Assembly (NCBI RefSeq): GCF_004343705.1
Contig: NZ_SKFH01000025.1
Coordinates: 1 to 56,407 of the forward strand
Direction of reading: 5' to 3'
DNA: 56,407 bases
Origin: Flaviaesturariibacter aridisoli
GTDB lineage: Bacteria; Bacteroidota; Bacteroidia; Chitinophagales; Chitinophagaceae
Shown here one piece after another: positions 7,213 through 15,600 of this stretch. The notes below the pieces were generated by a model, which worked only from the letters and a program-made list of their open reading frames with translations, had not been told where the DNA came from and searched no databases. Position numbers and translations under genes: made by a program. Every line of letters starts with the position of its first letter. Position 1 is the first letter of the stretch.

Positions 7213-10200
7213 ATGCAGGACCGGCAGATCTTCCAAACGAACAGCGCGCTGCGCTGGCGCGGCTTCCAGTGGAGCACGCGCCTCTTCCTCCTGCTCCTGC
7301 TGCTGGGCATCGTGGCCGTGGTCATCACCCTGCTCACCGACCGGAGCCCGCAGATGCCGCAACTGCGCGAGTTCCGCCAATCGCTCACCGACACCAGCAC
7401 GCCGCCGGGCAACAGCCGGCTGGCACGCCGCTACAAAAGCTTCCGCCAGTACATCAGCCAGAAGGGGCCGGCCAACCGGGTGCCCTACCGCGACAACGGC
7501 GCCCCGGCGGCCCACGCGGGCATCCGGGCCGGCTTTTACGTGAACTGGGACCGCGCGTCTTTTGCGTCGCTCCAACGCAATGTCAACCACCTCAACCTCG
7601 TCATCCCCGAATGGCTCTTCTTCGACCCGAAGTCGGACAGCCTCGTGTTGCAGACCGACCCGAAGGCGCTGGCCGTCATGCGTGCCGCCGGCGTGCCCAT
7701 CATGCCGCTGCTGACCAATGCGCGCGGCGGCGTCTTCCACGGCGAATACCTGCGCCCCATCCTCCACGACCGCGCCAGGCGGGCCGCCGTGATCGCGCAA
7801 CTGCTGCGCCTGCTGCAGCAAAACCGCTTCGCCGGCGTCAACATCGACTTCGAAGAATTGCAGGAGCCGACCAATGAGCCCCTCATCGCCTTCCAGCGCG
7901 AGCTCTATGGCAAGCTGCACGCCGCCGGCCTGCAGGTGAGCCAGGACCTCGTTCCCTTCAACCGGGACTATGACTACGAGGCCCTGGGCGCCTGCAACGA
8001 CTACGTGTTCCTGATGGCCTACGACCAGAATTCGCAAAGCACCAAGGCCGGGCCGGTAGCCCACCAGAAGTGGATCGAGGCCGCCGTGGAGGAAGCCACC
8101 CGCCGCCTGCCGGCGCAAAAGACCGTGCTCTGCCTCGCCGCCTACGGCTACGACTGGCCGCGGGAACGGGCGCGGCCCGGCGAAGTGTCGGTCGTTTCGT
8201 ACCCCAGCGCCGTCTTGCTTGCAAAAGAAGCCCAGGCGCATATCGATTTCGACAACGATTCCTACAACCTGTATTTCTCCTACTACGACGACGAAGACCG
8301 GCAGCACGATGTGTATTTCACCGATGCCGCCACCACCTTCAACGCCGTACGCTTTGCCAGCGAAGCCGGCCTCGCGGGCACGGCGCTGTGGCGCCTCGGG
8401 TCCGAAGACCAGCGCCTCTGGAAATTCTATGGCAACCCCCTCAACCGGGAGGCCGCCCGCCGCTTCGATTACAGCAGCCTGTCACAGGTGCTGAGCCCCG
8501 AAAGCGTGTCGTACAGCGGTTATGGCGAAGTGCTCGACGTGCTGGCCACACCCGAAAAAGGCACCATCAACTTCGAGGTCGACAGCACCGACGCGCTCAT
8601 CGCCGAGGAATACTACACGAGCCTGCCCACCTCCTTCCTGGCAAAAAAGTACGGATGGAACGGCGCCGACACGGCCCGCAACCGCAAACAGATCGTGCTC
8701 ACCTTCGACGACGGCCCCGACCCGCTGTGGACGCCCAGGATCCTCGACGTGCTCGCCGAAAAGGGCGTTCCGGCGACCTTCTTCGTGGTAGGTCTCAACT
8801 GCGAGGAGAACATCCCGCTGGTGAAGCGCATTTACCACGAAGGGCACGAGCTCGGCGACCACACCTTCACCCATCCCAACATCGCCGATGTAAGCCACCA
8901 GCGCGCCGTAGTAGAGATGGAGTCGACACGCCTCCTGATCGAATGCATCACGGGCCACAGCACGGTGTTGTTCCGCGCGCCCTACAACGCCGACTTCACC
9001 CCCGAAAAGATCGAGGAGCTCGGGCCCGTGGCCATTGCCCGCACCCACAATTACCTCGACGTGGGCGAGTCCATCGACCCCGAAGACTGGGAACCCGGGG
9101 TGACCGCCGACACGATCTTCCGGCGCGTGGTGCGGATCAAAGACAAGATCGAGCGCGAAGGCCGCGACCTTACGGGCGGCAACATCATCCTCCTCCACGA
9201 CGCCGGCGGCGCCTCGCGTGCCGCCACGCTGAAGGCCCTTCCGCAGATCATCGACTATTACCAGAAGCGCGGCTACACCTTCACCACTGTATCGGGCTAC
9301 CTGGGCAAGAAACCCGCCGACGTGATGCCGCCGGTGGCGGCGGGCAGCGGCTACTGGCTCATTCAAAGCAACTACCTGCTGGCGATGGCCGGCTACTGGA
9401 CGGGCAAGGTGCTCTTCACCCTCTTTGTGCTGTTCATTGCGCTGTCGATGGGTCGCCTCGGGCTGATGACCGCGCTGGCCCTGCTGGAAAGACGCCGCGA
9501 GCGCCGCACCGCCCCCCTTCCCGCAACGGCCGGCCCCTGCCCGCCGGTGTCGATCATCGTGCCTGCCTACAACGAGGAAGTCAATGCCGTGGCCGCCCTG
9601 CGCAACCTGCTGAAAACCGACTACCCGCACTTCAACATATTGTTCGTGGACGACGGCAGCAAGGATGCCACCTACGCCCGCGTGCGCGAAGCCTTCGAAG
9701 GCCATCCGCAAGTACGCGTGTTCACCAAGCCCAACGGCGGCAAGGCCTCGGCCCTCAATTTCGGCATCGCGCAGACCGACGCCGGCTACGTAGTGTGCAT
9801 CGATGCCGATACGCAGCTGCGCCCCGATGCGGTGACGATGTTGATGCGTCATTTCTTTACTTCACCCCTTCCCCTCGGGAAGGGGTCGGGAGATGGGCCG
9901 GGTGAGGTCGGCGCCGTTGCCGGCAACGTCAAAGTGGGCAACGAGTTGAACCTGCTCACCCGCTGGCAATCGATCGAATACATCACGGCACAGAACTTCG
10001 ACCGCCGCGCCTTCGGCTACCTCAACGCCATCACCGTGGTGCCGGGTGCCATCGGCGCGTTCCGCACCGAAGCGATCCGTGCCGCCGGCGGCTTCACCAC
10101 CGACACGCTGGCCGAGGACTGCGACCTGACGATCCGCATCCTGCGGGCCGGCTACACCGTGCGCAACGAGAACGCGGCGCTGGCATACACCGAAGTGCCG

Positions 10201-10710
10201 GAGCGGCTGCGTCCCTTCCTGAAGCAACGCTTCCGCTGGAACTTCGGCATCCTGCAAACGCTGTGGAAACACAAAGACCTCCTGTTCAACAGCCGGCAGG
10301 CGGCCCTCGGCTGGCTGGCGCTGCCCAACATCCTGCTGTTCCAATACCTCATACCCGCCTTTATTCCACTGGCCGACTTCTTCCTGGTGCTCGGTCTCTG
10401 CACCGGCAATGCGCCGCGCGTGCTTCCCTATTACGTGGCTTTCCTGCTGGTGGACGCCGCAACGGCGCTGCTGGCCTTCCGGATGGAACGTGAACGCATG
10501 GGGCGCCTCCTGTGGCTCCTGCCGCAACGGCTGGTGTACCGCTGGCTGATGTGGCTCGTGTTGTTCCGTTCGGTGCGCCGCGCGCTAAAAGGAGAATTGC
10601 AGCAATGGGGCGTGCTGAAGCGAACGGGCAACGCGCAACAAGGAAGCCGGCAGACAGCGGCCTCCGAAGCCCGGGTAGTTAGCCGGCGCGAACCGGAACA
10701 AAGTCTGTAG
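7213..10710 (+). CDS. Trimodular GH18-like / polysaccharide deacetylase / GT2 membrane protein
   Basis: This 1165-residue protein starts with a membrane anchor (residues 23-41). A GH18-like hydrolase domain spans about 100-430, with GVNIDFEEL near 209-217 supplying the DxE catalytic motif. A NodB deacetylase domain at about 490-710 has TFDDGPD near 497, the metal histidines in DHTFTH near 549, RAPYN near 585 and LLHDAGG near 660. After a membrane helix (729-752) comes a processive GT2 domain from 779 with DADTQL, AEDCDL and QRFRW, then C-terminal membrane helices. It joins in one chain the jobs that PgaC (synthase) and PgaB (deacetylase/hydrolase) share in poly-N-acetylglucosamine export. The polymer is inferred. 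I prefer the ATG at 7213 to the TTG at 7195. A repeat is inserted at residues 883-898. Confidence 0.9.
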   Translation: MQDRQIFQTNSALRWRGFQWSTRLFLLLLLLGIVAVVITLLTDRSPQMPQLREFRQSLTDTSTPPGNSRLARRYKSFRQYISQKGPANRVPYRDNGAPAAHAGIRAGFYVNWDRASFASLQRNVNHLNLVIPEWLFFDPKSDSLVLQTDPKALAVMRAAGVPIMPLLTNARGGVFHGEYLRPILHDRARRAAVIAQLLRLLQQNRFAGVNIDFEELQEPTNEPLIAFQRELYGKLHAAGLQVSQDLVPFNRDYDYEALGACNDYVFLMAYDQNSQSTKAGPVAHQKWIEAAVEEATRRLPAQKTVLCLAAYGYDWPRERARPGEVSVVSYPSAVLLAKEAQAHIDFDNDSYNLYFSYYDDEDRQHDVYFTDAATTFNAVRFASEAGLAGTALWRLGSEDQRLWKFYGNPLNREAARRFDYSSLSQVLSPESVSYSGYGEVLDVLATPEKGTINFEVDSTDALIAEEYYTSLPTSFLAKKYGWNGADTARNRKQIVLTFDDGPDPLWTPRILDVLAEKGVPATFFVVGLNCEENIPLVKRIYHEGHELGDHTFTHPNIADVSHQRAVVEMESTRLLIECITGHSTVLFRAPYNADFTPEKIEELGPVAIARTHNYLDVGESIDPEDWEPGVTADTIFRRVVRIKDKIEREGRDLTGGNIILLHDAGGASRAATLKALPQIIDYYQKRGYTFTTVSGYLGKKPADVMPPVAAGSGYWLIQSNYLLAMAGYWTGKVLFTLFVLFIALSMGRLGLMTALALLERRRERRTAPLPATAGPCPPVSIIVPAYNEEVNAVAALRNLLKTDYPHFNILFVDDGSKDATYARVREAFEGHPQVRVFTKPNGGKASALNFGIAQTDAGYVVCIDADTQLRPDAVTMLMRHFFTSPLPLGKGSGDGPGEVGAVAGNVKVGNELNLLTRWQSIEYITAQNFDRRAFGYLNAITVVPGAIGAFRTEAIRAAGGFTTDTLAEDCDLTIRILRAGYTVRNENAALAYTEVPERLRPFLKQRFRWNFGILQTLWKHKDLLFNSRQAALGWLALPNILLFQYLIPAFIPLADFFLVLGLCTGNAPRVLPYYVAFLLVDAATALLAFRMERERMGRLLWLLPQRLVYRWLMWLVLFRSVRRALKGELQQWGVLKRTGNAQQGSRQTAASEARVVSRREPEQSL
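9861..9908. repeat. Intergenic repeat inserted in frame in the GT2 domain
   Basis: CCCCTTCCCCTCGGGAAGGG followed by a GGAGATGGGCCGGGTGAG-like tail is nearly identical to the intergenic repeat at 15072-15112. Here it is translated as TSPLPLGKGSGDGPGE between MLMRHF and VGAVAGNVKVGN of the glycosyltransferase, where related enzymes have only a few residues. Confidence 0.75.
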
Positions 10711-10715
10711 TTTTG
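10708..10715 (+). promoter_or_regulatory. -7 promoter box
   Basis: TAGTTTTG matches TAnnTTTG exactly, 15 nt before the ATG at 10731. It overlaps the end of the upstream coding sequence, so the small downstream gene probably has its own promoter. Confidence 0.45.
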
Positions 10716-10730
10716 TTTCAAACCGCCAAC

Positions 10731-11084
10731 ATGCACTCCGAACAAGAACTGACTCTCCCCGCACAACCTGCTTACTCCCTCGACTACTGGGCCAACGAAG
10801 CCGCCCGTATGCTGATCCAGGACCAGCGCACCCGGCAAGACGTCATCGAACACCTGGTGAATGGCGGCGTTGCCGAAGACGAAGCCACGGGCATCGTGGA
10901 AAGCCTTGCCGGCGCCATCAGTGAAGCCAAGCGCGCACGGGCGAAAAAAGACATGCTCTACGGCGGCCTCTGGTGCGCCGGCGGCACCATCCTCACGGTC
11001 GCCAACATCGGTTACATCTTCTGGGGCGCGATCGTTTTCGGCGGCATCCAGCTCGTAAAGGGCGTGGTGAATTACAACGACTAA
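10731..11084 (+). CDS. Small membrane protein of unknown function
   Basis: This 117-residue protein has a soluble, acidic N-terminal half with a helical segment (about residues 17-62) and a C-terminal pair of hydrophobic segments (about 73-90 and 95-112). It ends VVNYND. No signal peptide or catalytic motif is visible. The ATG at 10731 is preferred because it follows a -7 box; an in-frame TTG at 10713 would add six residues. It lies 20 bp after the GH18/GT2 fusion gene and could be partly cotranscribed with it. I do not recognise a named family. Confidence 0.65.
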   Translation: MHSEQELTLPAQPAYSLDYWANEAARMLIQDQRTRQDVIEHLVNGGVAEDEATGIVESLAGAISEAKRARAKKDMLYGGLWCAGGTILTVANIGYIFWGAIVFGGIQLVKGVVNYND

Positions 11085-11185
11085 GCAACCCGTCCGTTCC
11101 TGTAATGCTGCCGGTTGCCAATGCGCGGGCACTTCGTTTTCCCGGCGCGGCGCACCTGCTCAACCTCGGCAACCCGAATTCTACC

Positions 11186-11611
11186 ATGAAACCCTCCGCG
11201 CATTCCTATCCAAACCCTGACGCCATGAACCCTGCCCTCACAGCCCTTGCCGCCGCAGCAGACGGCCTCTTCTTTATCAGCGAAACCGATGCCCCTTTCG
11301 AAGCGTTTCAAGTCGAACCCGGCGAAGACACGGAGGCCGCCCTGCGCCGCCTTTCGGGGAAAGAGAAAACCGCCCCCGTAGAAATACAGGAAGCCGGCTA
11401 TTTCTTCCGCAACCACACCCGCGCCCCCGATCCCGGCCCGGAAGCCGATGCCCGCGCTGCCCGCTTCCAGGCACTGCTCCGGCAACTGCAACAAACATTG
11501 GCAGACCTGAAGGTGTACCGCGTTGGTACGATCCAGGTAGACGCATTCCTACTCGGTTCGCTTCCCGACGGCACCCGCGGCGGATTACGCACACGCCTCG
11601 TGGAGACGTGA
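11186..11611 (+). CDS. Nuclease A inhibitor-like protein (NuiA family)
   Basis: This 141-residue cytoplasmic protein matches NuiA of Anabaena, which blocks the sugar-nonspecific nuclease NucA by capping its active site. The family pattern is clear: ADGLFFISETDAPFE near residues 26-40, a FF-containing middle segment, ALLRQLQQTL and KVYRVGTIQVDAFLLG, and the exact C-terminal ending VET. In NuiA the terminal Thr and a Glu of the SES/SET region contact the active site, and both are present here. It is convergent with a secreted DRGH nuclease gene 113 bp away, so self-protection is the likely job. The start may instead be the internal ATG at 11225. Confidence 0.85.
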   Translation: MKPSAHSYPNPDAMNPALTALAAAADGLFFISETDAPFEAFQVEPGEDTEAALRRLSGKEKTAPVEIQEAGYFFRNHTRAPDPGPEADARAARFQALLRQLQQTLADLKVYRVGTIQVDAFLLGSLPDGTRGGLRTRLVET

Positions 11612-11740
11612 TGATGAATAATGAGCAATGAATAATGAGTGCGATATTCTTATTCAAACAAAAAGGCCCCACGATGTGGGGCCTTTTTCTCATTACTGAT
11701 AACTCATTACTCATTGCTGATCACTCATTGCGTCGGGCCG
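11611..11740. repeat. Word repeat arms around the nuclease/inhibitor terminator
   Basis: The left arm repeats ATAATGAG-type words (11614-11641) and the right arm repeats the inverted CTCATTA words (11690-11732). Both arms touch or overlap the stop codons of the convergent genes. Confidence 0.65.
11662..11688. terminator. Bidirectional terminator
   Basis: AAAGGCCCCA pairs with TGGGGCCTTT around a short loop, with A-rich and T-rich flanks. It is shared by the inhibitor and nuclease genes. Confidence 0.9.
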
Positions 11741-12639
11741 TTGTCTACGCGGCTCTCGATGGTGCTTTGAATGGTCGACGACACATTCGAGAGCAGGTTG
11801 TAGCCCGTAGCGGATTCGATGGCATCGACTGTGGTGCGGTAGGTGCCCCAGCTGGTAGAAATACTGTTGGTGTTGGGCGTGTTCACCGCAATGACGCGTG
11901 TGGCGGTCGTGATGCGCGCCAGGTCGCCGGTGCCCTGCGGCAGTACTACGAGCACTTTCCAGATGCGGTTGGGCACCGTGATGCGTCCGGCATCGATGGT
12001 GTTAGCCGTGCCGCTGCTGCCCGTGCCGCCTGTGCCGTAGGAGCCCATGATGATGTACACCTCGTTGCCCTGGTTAACGAGCGTGCGGGCGTAGTTTTCC
12101 AGGTTGGCCCAGGTTTGCTGGTTGTTGGTGGGCGCCTGCGGGATCATGTTGGTCATAAGGAAGGTAGCGCTGTTGTCGGCAACGCTGTAGGTGCGATCGG
12201 CAGAGGGGCAGTTGTGCCCGCGGTCGAAGCCCGATCCGCTGTAGGAGGTGCTGCCTACGCGGTACCAGCCGCTGGGGAGGGTAGCGTCGGCGGAGAAGTT
12301 GTCCTGGCGCGCCGTGCTTCCCAGCCAGGTCGGATCGAGGTGCCAGCTCACCCAGTTGGGCGTAGCGCGGTCGCGGTTGTAGCTGAGCGAATACTGCGTT
12401 TTCGTCATCAGGTAGTTGGTATAGTTGGCAGTGTTGGCCACCGCGCCGCTGGGGTTGCCGAGCGCCAGGTTGTCGGCGGAGGTGCGCAGCAAGGCGCTTG
12501 TGGCATCGGCGGCAGTCTGGCGGTCGTGCCAGGCTACGGATTCTTCACCGGCAGGCGCTGCAGCGGGTTCTTTTTTACAGCTGCTGACAAAGAGCGCAAT
12601 TGCCAGCAGTGCAGACAGGGAACGAAAGGACGGTTTCAT
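11725..12639 (-). CDS. Secreted DNA/RNA non-specific endonuclease, lipoprotein (NucA-like)
   Basis: This 304-residue protein begins with a lipoprotein signal (FVSSC, Cys21), so it is probably anchored in the outer membrane or exposed at the surface. The beta-beta-alpha-metal nuclease motif DRGH is at residues 139-142 in FDRGHNCPSADR, followed by FLMTNMIPQ and NLE, the usual metal-binding Asn region. The enzyme cuts DNA and RNA without sequence preference, using one Mg ion. Likely roles are nutrient scavenging or attack on foreign nucleic acid. The gene faces its likely inhibitor across a shared terminator. A perfect 8-bp inverted repeat lies in its upstream region (12675-12701). Confidence 0.92.
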   Translation of the reverse strand: MKPSFRSLSALLAIALFVSSCKKEPAAAPAGEESVAWHDRQTAADATSALLRTSADNLALGNPSGAVANTANYTNYLMTKTQYSLSYNRDRATPNWVSWHLDPTWLGSTARQDNFSADATLPSGWYRVGSTSYSGSGFDRGHNCPSADRTYSVADNSATFLMTNMIPQAPTNNQQTWANLENYARTLVNQGNEVYIIMGSYGTGGTGSSGTANTIDAGRITVPNRIWKVLVVLPQGTGDLARITTATRVIAVNTPNTNSISTSWGTYRTTVDAIESATGYNLLSNVSSTIQSTIESRVDNGPTQ

Positions 12640-12969
12640 GTGTGTGTGGTTTGGTTAAAAAATAAAGTTCCTCGACCTGACCAGGAAAAACACGGTCAGG
12701 TGCGTTACGTTTTGATGAATAAACGGTGTTGAACTCGGTTAGGGTACGATCGGTCGGAACGACACGGACATGGCAGGCACAGCAATCGTGTGAAAAAGAA
12801 AATTAGGCAGGAATGCGTTGCCGTCCCAAACAATTTTTTCCACAAACAGTAAGAACACTTAGCCGGCGCAACGCCCCGTCCCGGAAAGGCGCACACGAAA
12901 AAGCCCCCGTTTTCACAGGGGCTCACACTTTTAAATCAGACATCCGAAATCAGGCATCCGACATTTTTT
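12640..12969. other. Gene-free stretch between the nuclease and M1 peptidase genes
   Basis: It contains the nuclease upstream region with an inverted repeat ACCTGACC/GGTCAGGT (12675-12701), a terminator-like hairpin (12901-12923), and a single word-repeat arm of TCAGACATCCGA type (12935-12962) just beyond the peptidase stop. No gene is seen. Confidence 0.6.
12901..12925 (-). terminator. Probable terminator of the M1 peptidase gene
   Basis: AGCCCC and GGGGCT form a short GC stem around a 9-nt loop. Read on the minus strand it is followed by T-rich sequence. Confidence 0.55.
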
Positions 12970-14892
12970 CTACCATTTAATCTCCAGGAAATTATTTCGC
13001 CGCAGCACGTCGGCCATCCGGCGGCTCGGGTCGATCTCCACCGAGCGGATGTCGGTGAGCGGGCGGGCCGTGTTGATCTCGTAGTAGGGATGCGTCCACT
13101 TCCAGGCCTCGTACACCTTGCGGCCTTCCTGGCCGGGCTCCGGTGCTTTTTCACCGAACTGCAGGTATTGCGGGATGTAGTGCCATTCGCTGCTGCCGTC
13201 GCGGAAGGTGATCTTCACATCGAGGGGCATCGGCACCATGCCGTCGTTGCGCAGGCGCACGCGGCTGCCGCCGCCGTCGCTCCAGAGGCTGTCTACGGCG
13301 TAGTCGATCGTCTTGGTCGTGTTGACCCAAAAGCCGCGGTACCAATCGAGCTGCAGCCCGCTTACCTTTTCGGCCACGCGGATGAAGTCGTTCGGGTTCG
13401 GGTGCTTGAAGCGCCACAGGCGGTAGTATTCTTTCAGGATGCGGTCGCGTACGGCGGCACCGGTGATGTAGCCCAACTGCTCGATGAACACGCCGCCCTT
13501 GGTGTAAGCGGCGTTGCTGTAGGCATAGTTGGTGTTGAACTGGTCGGCGTGCGTCGTAAGCGGCTCCTCGCGGCCGCTGCGGGCGAGCCCGAAGTAGCCG
13601 GCGTAGATATCGTCGAACATATGATTCTTCTTCGCCGTATCGGCCTGCGCCTGCTCGCTGGCGGGCAGCTTGCTGCGGCGCGACACCGAATCGTAGTAAT
13701 CGCCCACGCGTTCGGAAGCCCATTCGGTGAAGCCTTCGTCCATCCAGGCATGCTCGCTTTCGTTGGTGCCCAGCATGCCCTGGTACCAGGTATGCATCCA
13801 CTCGTGAAAGGCAGTGCCGATGGAAGCGCTTGAGATCATCGTGCAATTGGGATATTCCATGCCGCCGTCGCCGCCGTGGATGAAGGAGTATTGCTTATAA
13901 GGGTAGGGACCGAACGTCTTCGCGATGAAGGGATACACGGTCGCGGCCGCGTCGGCCACTTCGTTCCATTTGCGGTCCTCATCGGCGCTGGCTTTCGGGT
14001 TCTTGTACAGCACGTTGATGGTGGGACCGTTAGGCACGTGGCGCACGAGGTGCTTGTAGCCCGGGTCGGCGGCCCAGGCGAAGTCGTGCACGTTGGGTGC
14101 GGCGAACTTCCAGGTGCGCTTGCCGGCGGGGTCGAGCGGCTTCGCGCCTTTTGCCTCGTAGCCGAAGCCCACTTCGTTGGCGTTGCTGATGGTGCCGGAG
14201 CCACCGAGCAGGTAGCTTTTGTCGATGCGGATGGTAACGTCGTAGTCGCCCCACACGCCGTAGAACTCACGGGCGATGTACGGCGTCGGGTGCCAGCCTT
14301 CGTAATCGTATTCCACCAGCTTCGGGTACCACTGCGTCATGGTGTAGCGCACGCTGGTTTGCGGGTTGTCGCGTCCGCTGCGGCGTACCTGCAGGGGCAC
14401 CTGGGCGGTCCAGTCCATATCGAAGGTCACTTTCGACCGGGGCAGGATGGGTTTGTCGAGCTGCACTTCCAGTATGGTCTCGTGCTCCTTGAGCTTTTGG
14501 GGGCGGCCGTTCATGCGCAGGGCGCTCACGCGCTGGTAGCCGATCTCGTCGGGCTTGAGGTTCACGATGCGGTCGCGCACACGCTGGTCCCAGTCCACGA
14601 TCTCGCGGCCGTTGCGCGACGCGAGCACCACGCCGCCCTGGCGACGGCTGCGGGTATCCATCATGCTGTTGGGCTGAAAGGCGTTCCAGTACAGGTGAAA
14701 GAACACGCGCTTCAGCGTGTCGGGCGAATTGTTCCAGTACGCTACGGTCTGCTTGCCCGTGTATTGATTCGTCTGCACATTCATGTCGACGTTCATCGTA
14801 TACTTCACGCGCTGTTGCCAGCGATCAGGCTGTGCGAATGCAGAAAGTGCAAGCAGGCTGAGGGCGGTTGCAAGAGAAAGGCTTCGTTTCAT
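12970..14892 (-). CDS. Secreted M1-family metallopeptidase
   Basis: This 640-residue protein has a classical signal peptide (LSLATALSLLALSAFAQ), so it is exported. The gluzincin zinc site is intact: HEWMH at about residues 363-367, then exactly 18 residues to the Glu of DEGFTEW. GGDGGMEYP just upstream is the family's GAMEN-like substrate motif. The N-terminal third is the beta-rich M1 domain. It would trim peptides in the periplasm or outside the cell. The ATG at 14892 is chosen because it starts the signal peptide; the longer frame upstream runs into a repeat. Confidence 0.93.
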   Translation of the reverse strand: MKRSLSLATALSLLALSAFAQPDRWQQRVKYTMNVDMNVQTNQYTGKQTVAYWNNSPDTLKRVFFHLYWNAFQPNSMMDTRSRRQGGVVLASRNGREIVDWDQRVRDRIVNLKPDEIGYQRVSALRMNGRPQKLKEHETILEVQLDKPILPRSKVTFDMDWTAQVPLQVRRSGRDNPQTSVRYTMTQWYPKLVEYDYEGWHPTPYIAREFYGVWGDYDVTIRIDKSYLLGGSGTISNANEVGFGYEAKGAKPLDPAGKRTWKFAAPNVHDFAWAADPGYKHLVRHVPNGPTINVLYKNPKASADEDRKWNEVADAAATVYPFIAKTFGPYPYKQYSFIHGGDGGMEYPNCTMISSASIGTAFHEWMHTWYQGMLGTNESEHAWMDEGFTEWASERVGDYYDSVSRRSKLPASEQAQADTAKKNHMFDDIYAGYFGLARSGREEPLTTHADQFNTNYAYSNAAYTKGGVFIEQLGYITGAAVRDRILKEYYRLWRFKHPNPNDFIRVAEKVSGLQLDWYRGFWVNTTKTIDYAVDSLWSDGGGSRVRLRNDGMVPMPLDVKITFRDGSSEWHYIPQYLQFGEKAPEPGQEGRKVYEAWKWTHPYYEINTARPLTDIRSVEIDPSRRMADVLRRNNFLEIKW

Positions 14893-15113
14893 CAGTGTCG
14901 GAAAAAGGGGGTTCTGTTTGGCGAAAGGGTCCAAGTTAAGGAGAAATAGTACCGGCCACAGCCCCCTGTCCCCCAAAGGGGGCACTTAGGTGCAACATTC
15001 TTCCCCTTTTCAACATTTTTTATTTGATTGGTAATGAAAAACCCGGATCGCCATGCGATCCGGGTTGTATTCCCCTTCCCCTCGGGAAGGGGTTAGGGGA
15101 TGGGCCGGGTGGC
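14893..15113. repeat. Intergenic repeats between the PepSY-like and M1 genes
   Basis: The tract holds a CCCCCTGTCCCCCAAAGGGG-type palindrome (about 14963-14988), a terminator (15040-15066) and a CCCCTTCCCCTCGGGAAGGG repeat with GGATGGGCCGGGTGG tail (15072-15112). The last repeat is adjacent to the stop codon of the PepSY-like gene and is the intergenic twin of the copy inside the GT2 gene. Confidence 0.7.
15040..15066. terminator. Terminator
   Basis: AACCCGGATCGC pairs with GCGATCCGGGTT around a 3-nt loop. Its core (GGATCGC...GCGATCC) recurs in the terminators at 2807, 22212 and 55441. Confidence 0.75.
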
Positions 15114-15569
15114 TTACAGCGAAAGCTTATCTTTCACGAGGCGGCCCGTGCGGTTGAAATAGAGGTAGCGCTTCTGGAAGTCGCCCTTGCTCACTTTGAC
15201 GCGGAACTGCTCACCCCCGCCCTGCGTGGACGTGAGATACAGCTGCAGTACTTCCTTTACCTGCCAGTCGGAGAATTTGCTTTTCATGAAGCCGTCTTTT
15301 ACTTCCGCCGACAGCCGTTCAAAGGAGATCGTTTTGTCGGAACCTTGCCAGACGCCCTTTTTGTTGTAGTGGGCAGTCATCCGCGCGGTGTCGCTCAGGA
15401 AGCGCACACTGTAGTCGCCGAGGTTGTCGCTGTACGACACTTGCTTCGCATCGGGGTATTGGCGGCTGAAGGAATCGGTAACGGCGGCGGGGATCTTGCC
15501 CAGTTGGGCCGAGGCGGAAACGGAACACAGAACGGCACAAAAGCAGGCCAGCACAATAGAGCGGAGCAT
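15114..15569 (-). CDS. Periplasmic PepSY-like (BLIP-like) protein
   Basis: This 151-residue protein has a signal peptide ending in SASAQ. The mature part shows the repeating alpha/beta pattern of PepSY-like proteins (DUF2874 type): a helix with AVTDSFSRQYPDAKQ followed by beta strands, and a second helix with EVKDGFMKSKFSDW followed by strands. Such domains are thought to inhibit or chaperone partners in the periplasm; no partner is visible. It lies 31 bp downstream of rsmI on the same strand. Family assignment is moderate. Confidence 0.75.
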   Translation of the reverse strand: MLRSIVLACFCAVLCSVSASAQLGKIPAAVTDSFSRQYPDAKQVSYSDNLGDYSVRFLSDTARMTAHYNKKGVWQGSDKTISFERLSAEVKDGFMKSKFSDWQVKEVLQLYLTSTQGGGEQFRVKVSKGDFQKRYLYFNRTGRLVKDKLSL

Positions 15570-15600
15570 GGGGGATGTGGTTTTTTAAGGAAGCGGAAAA

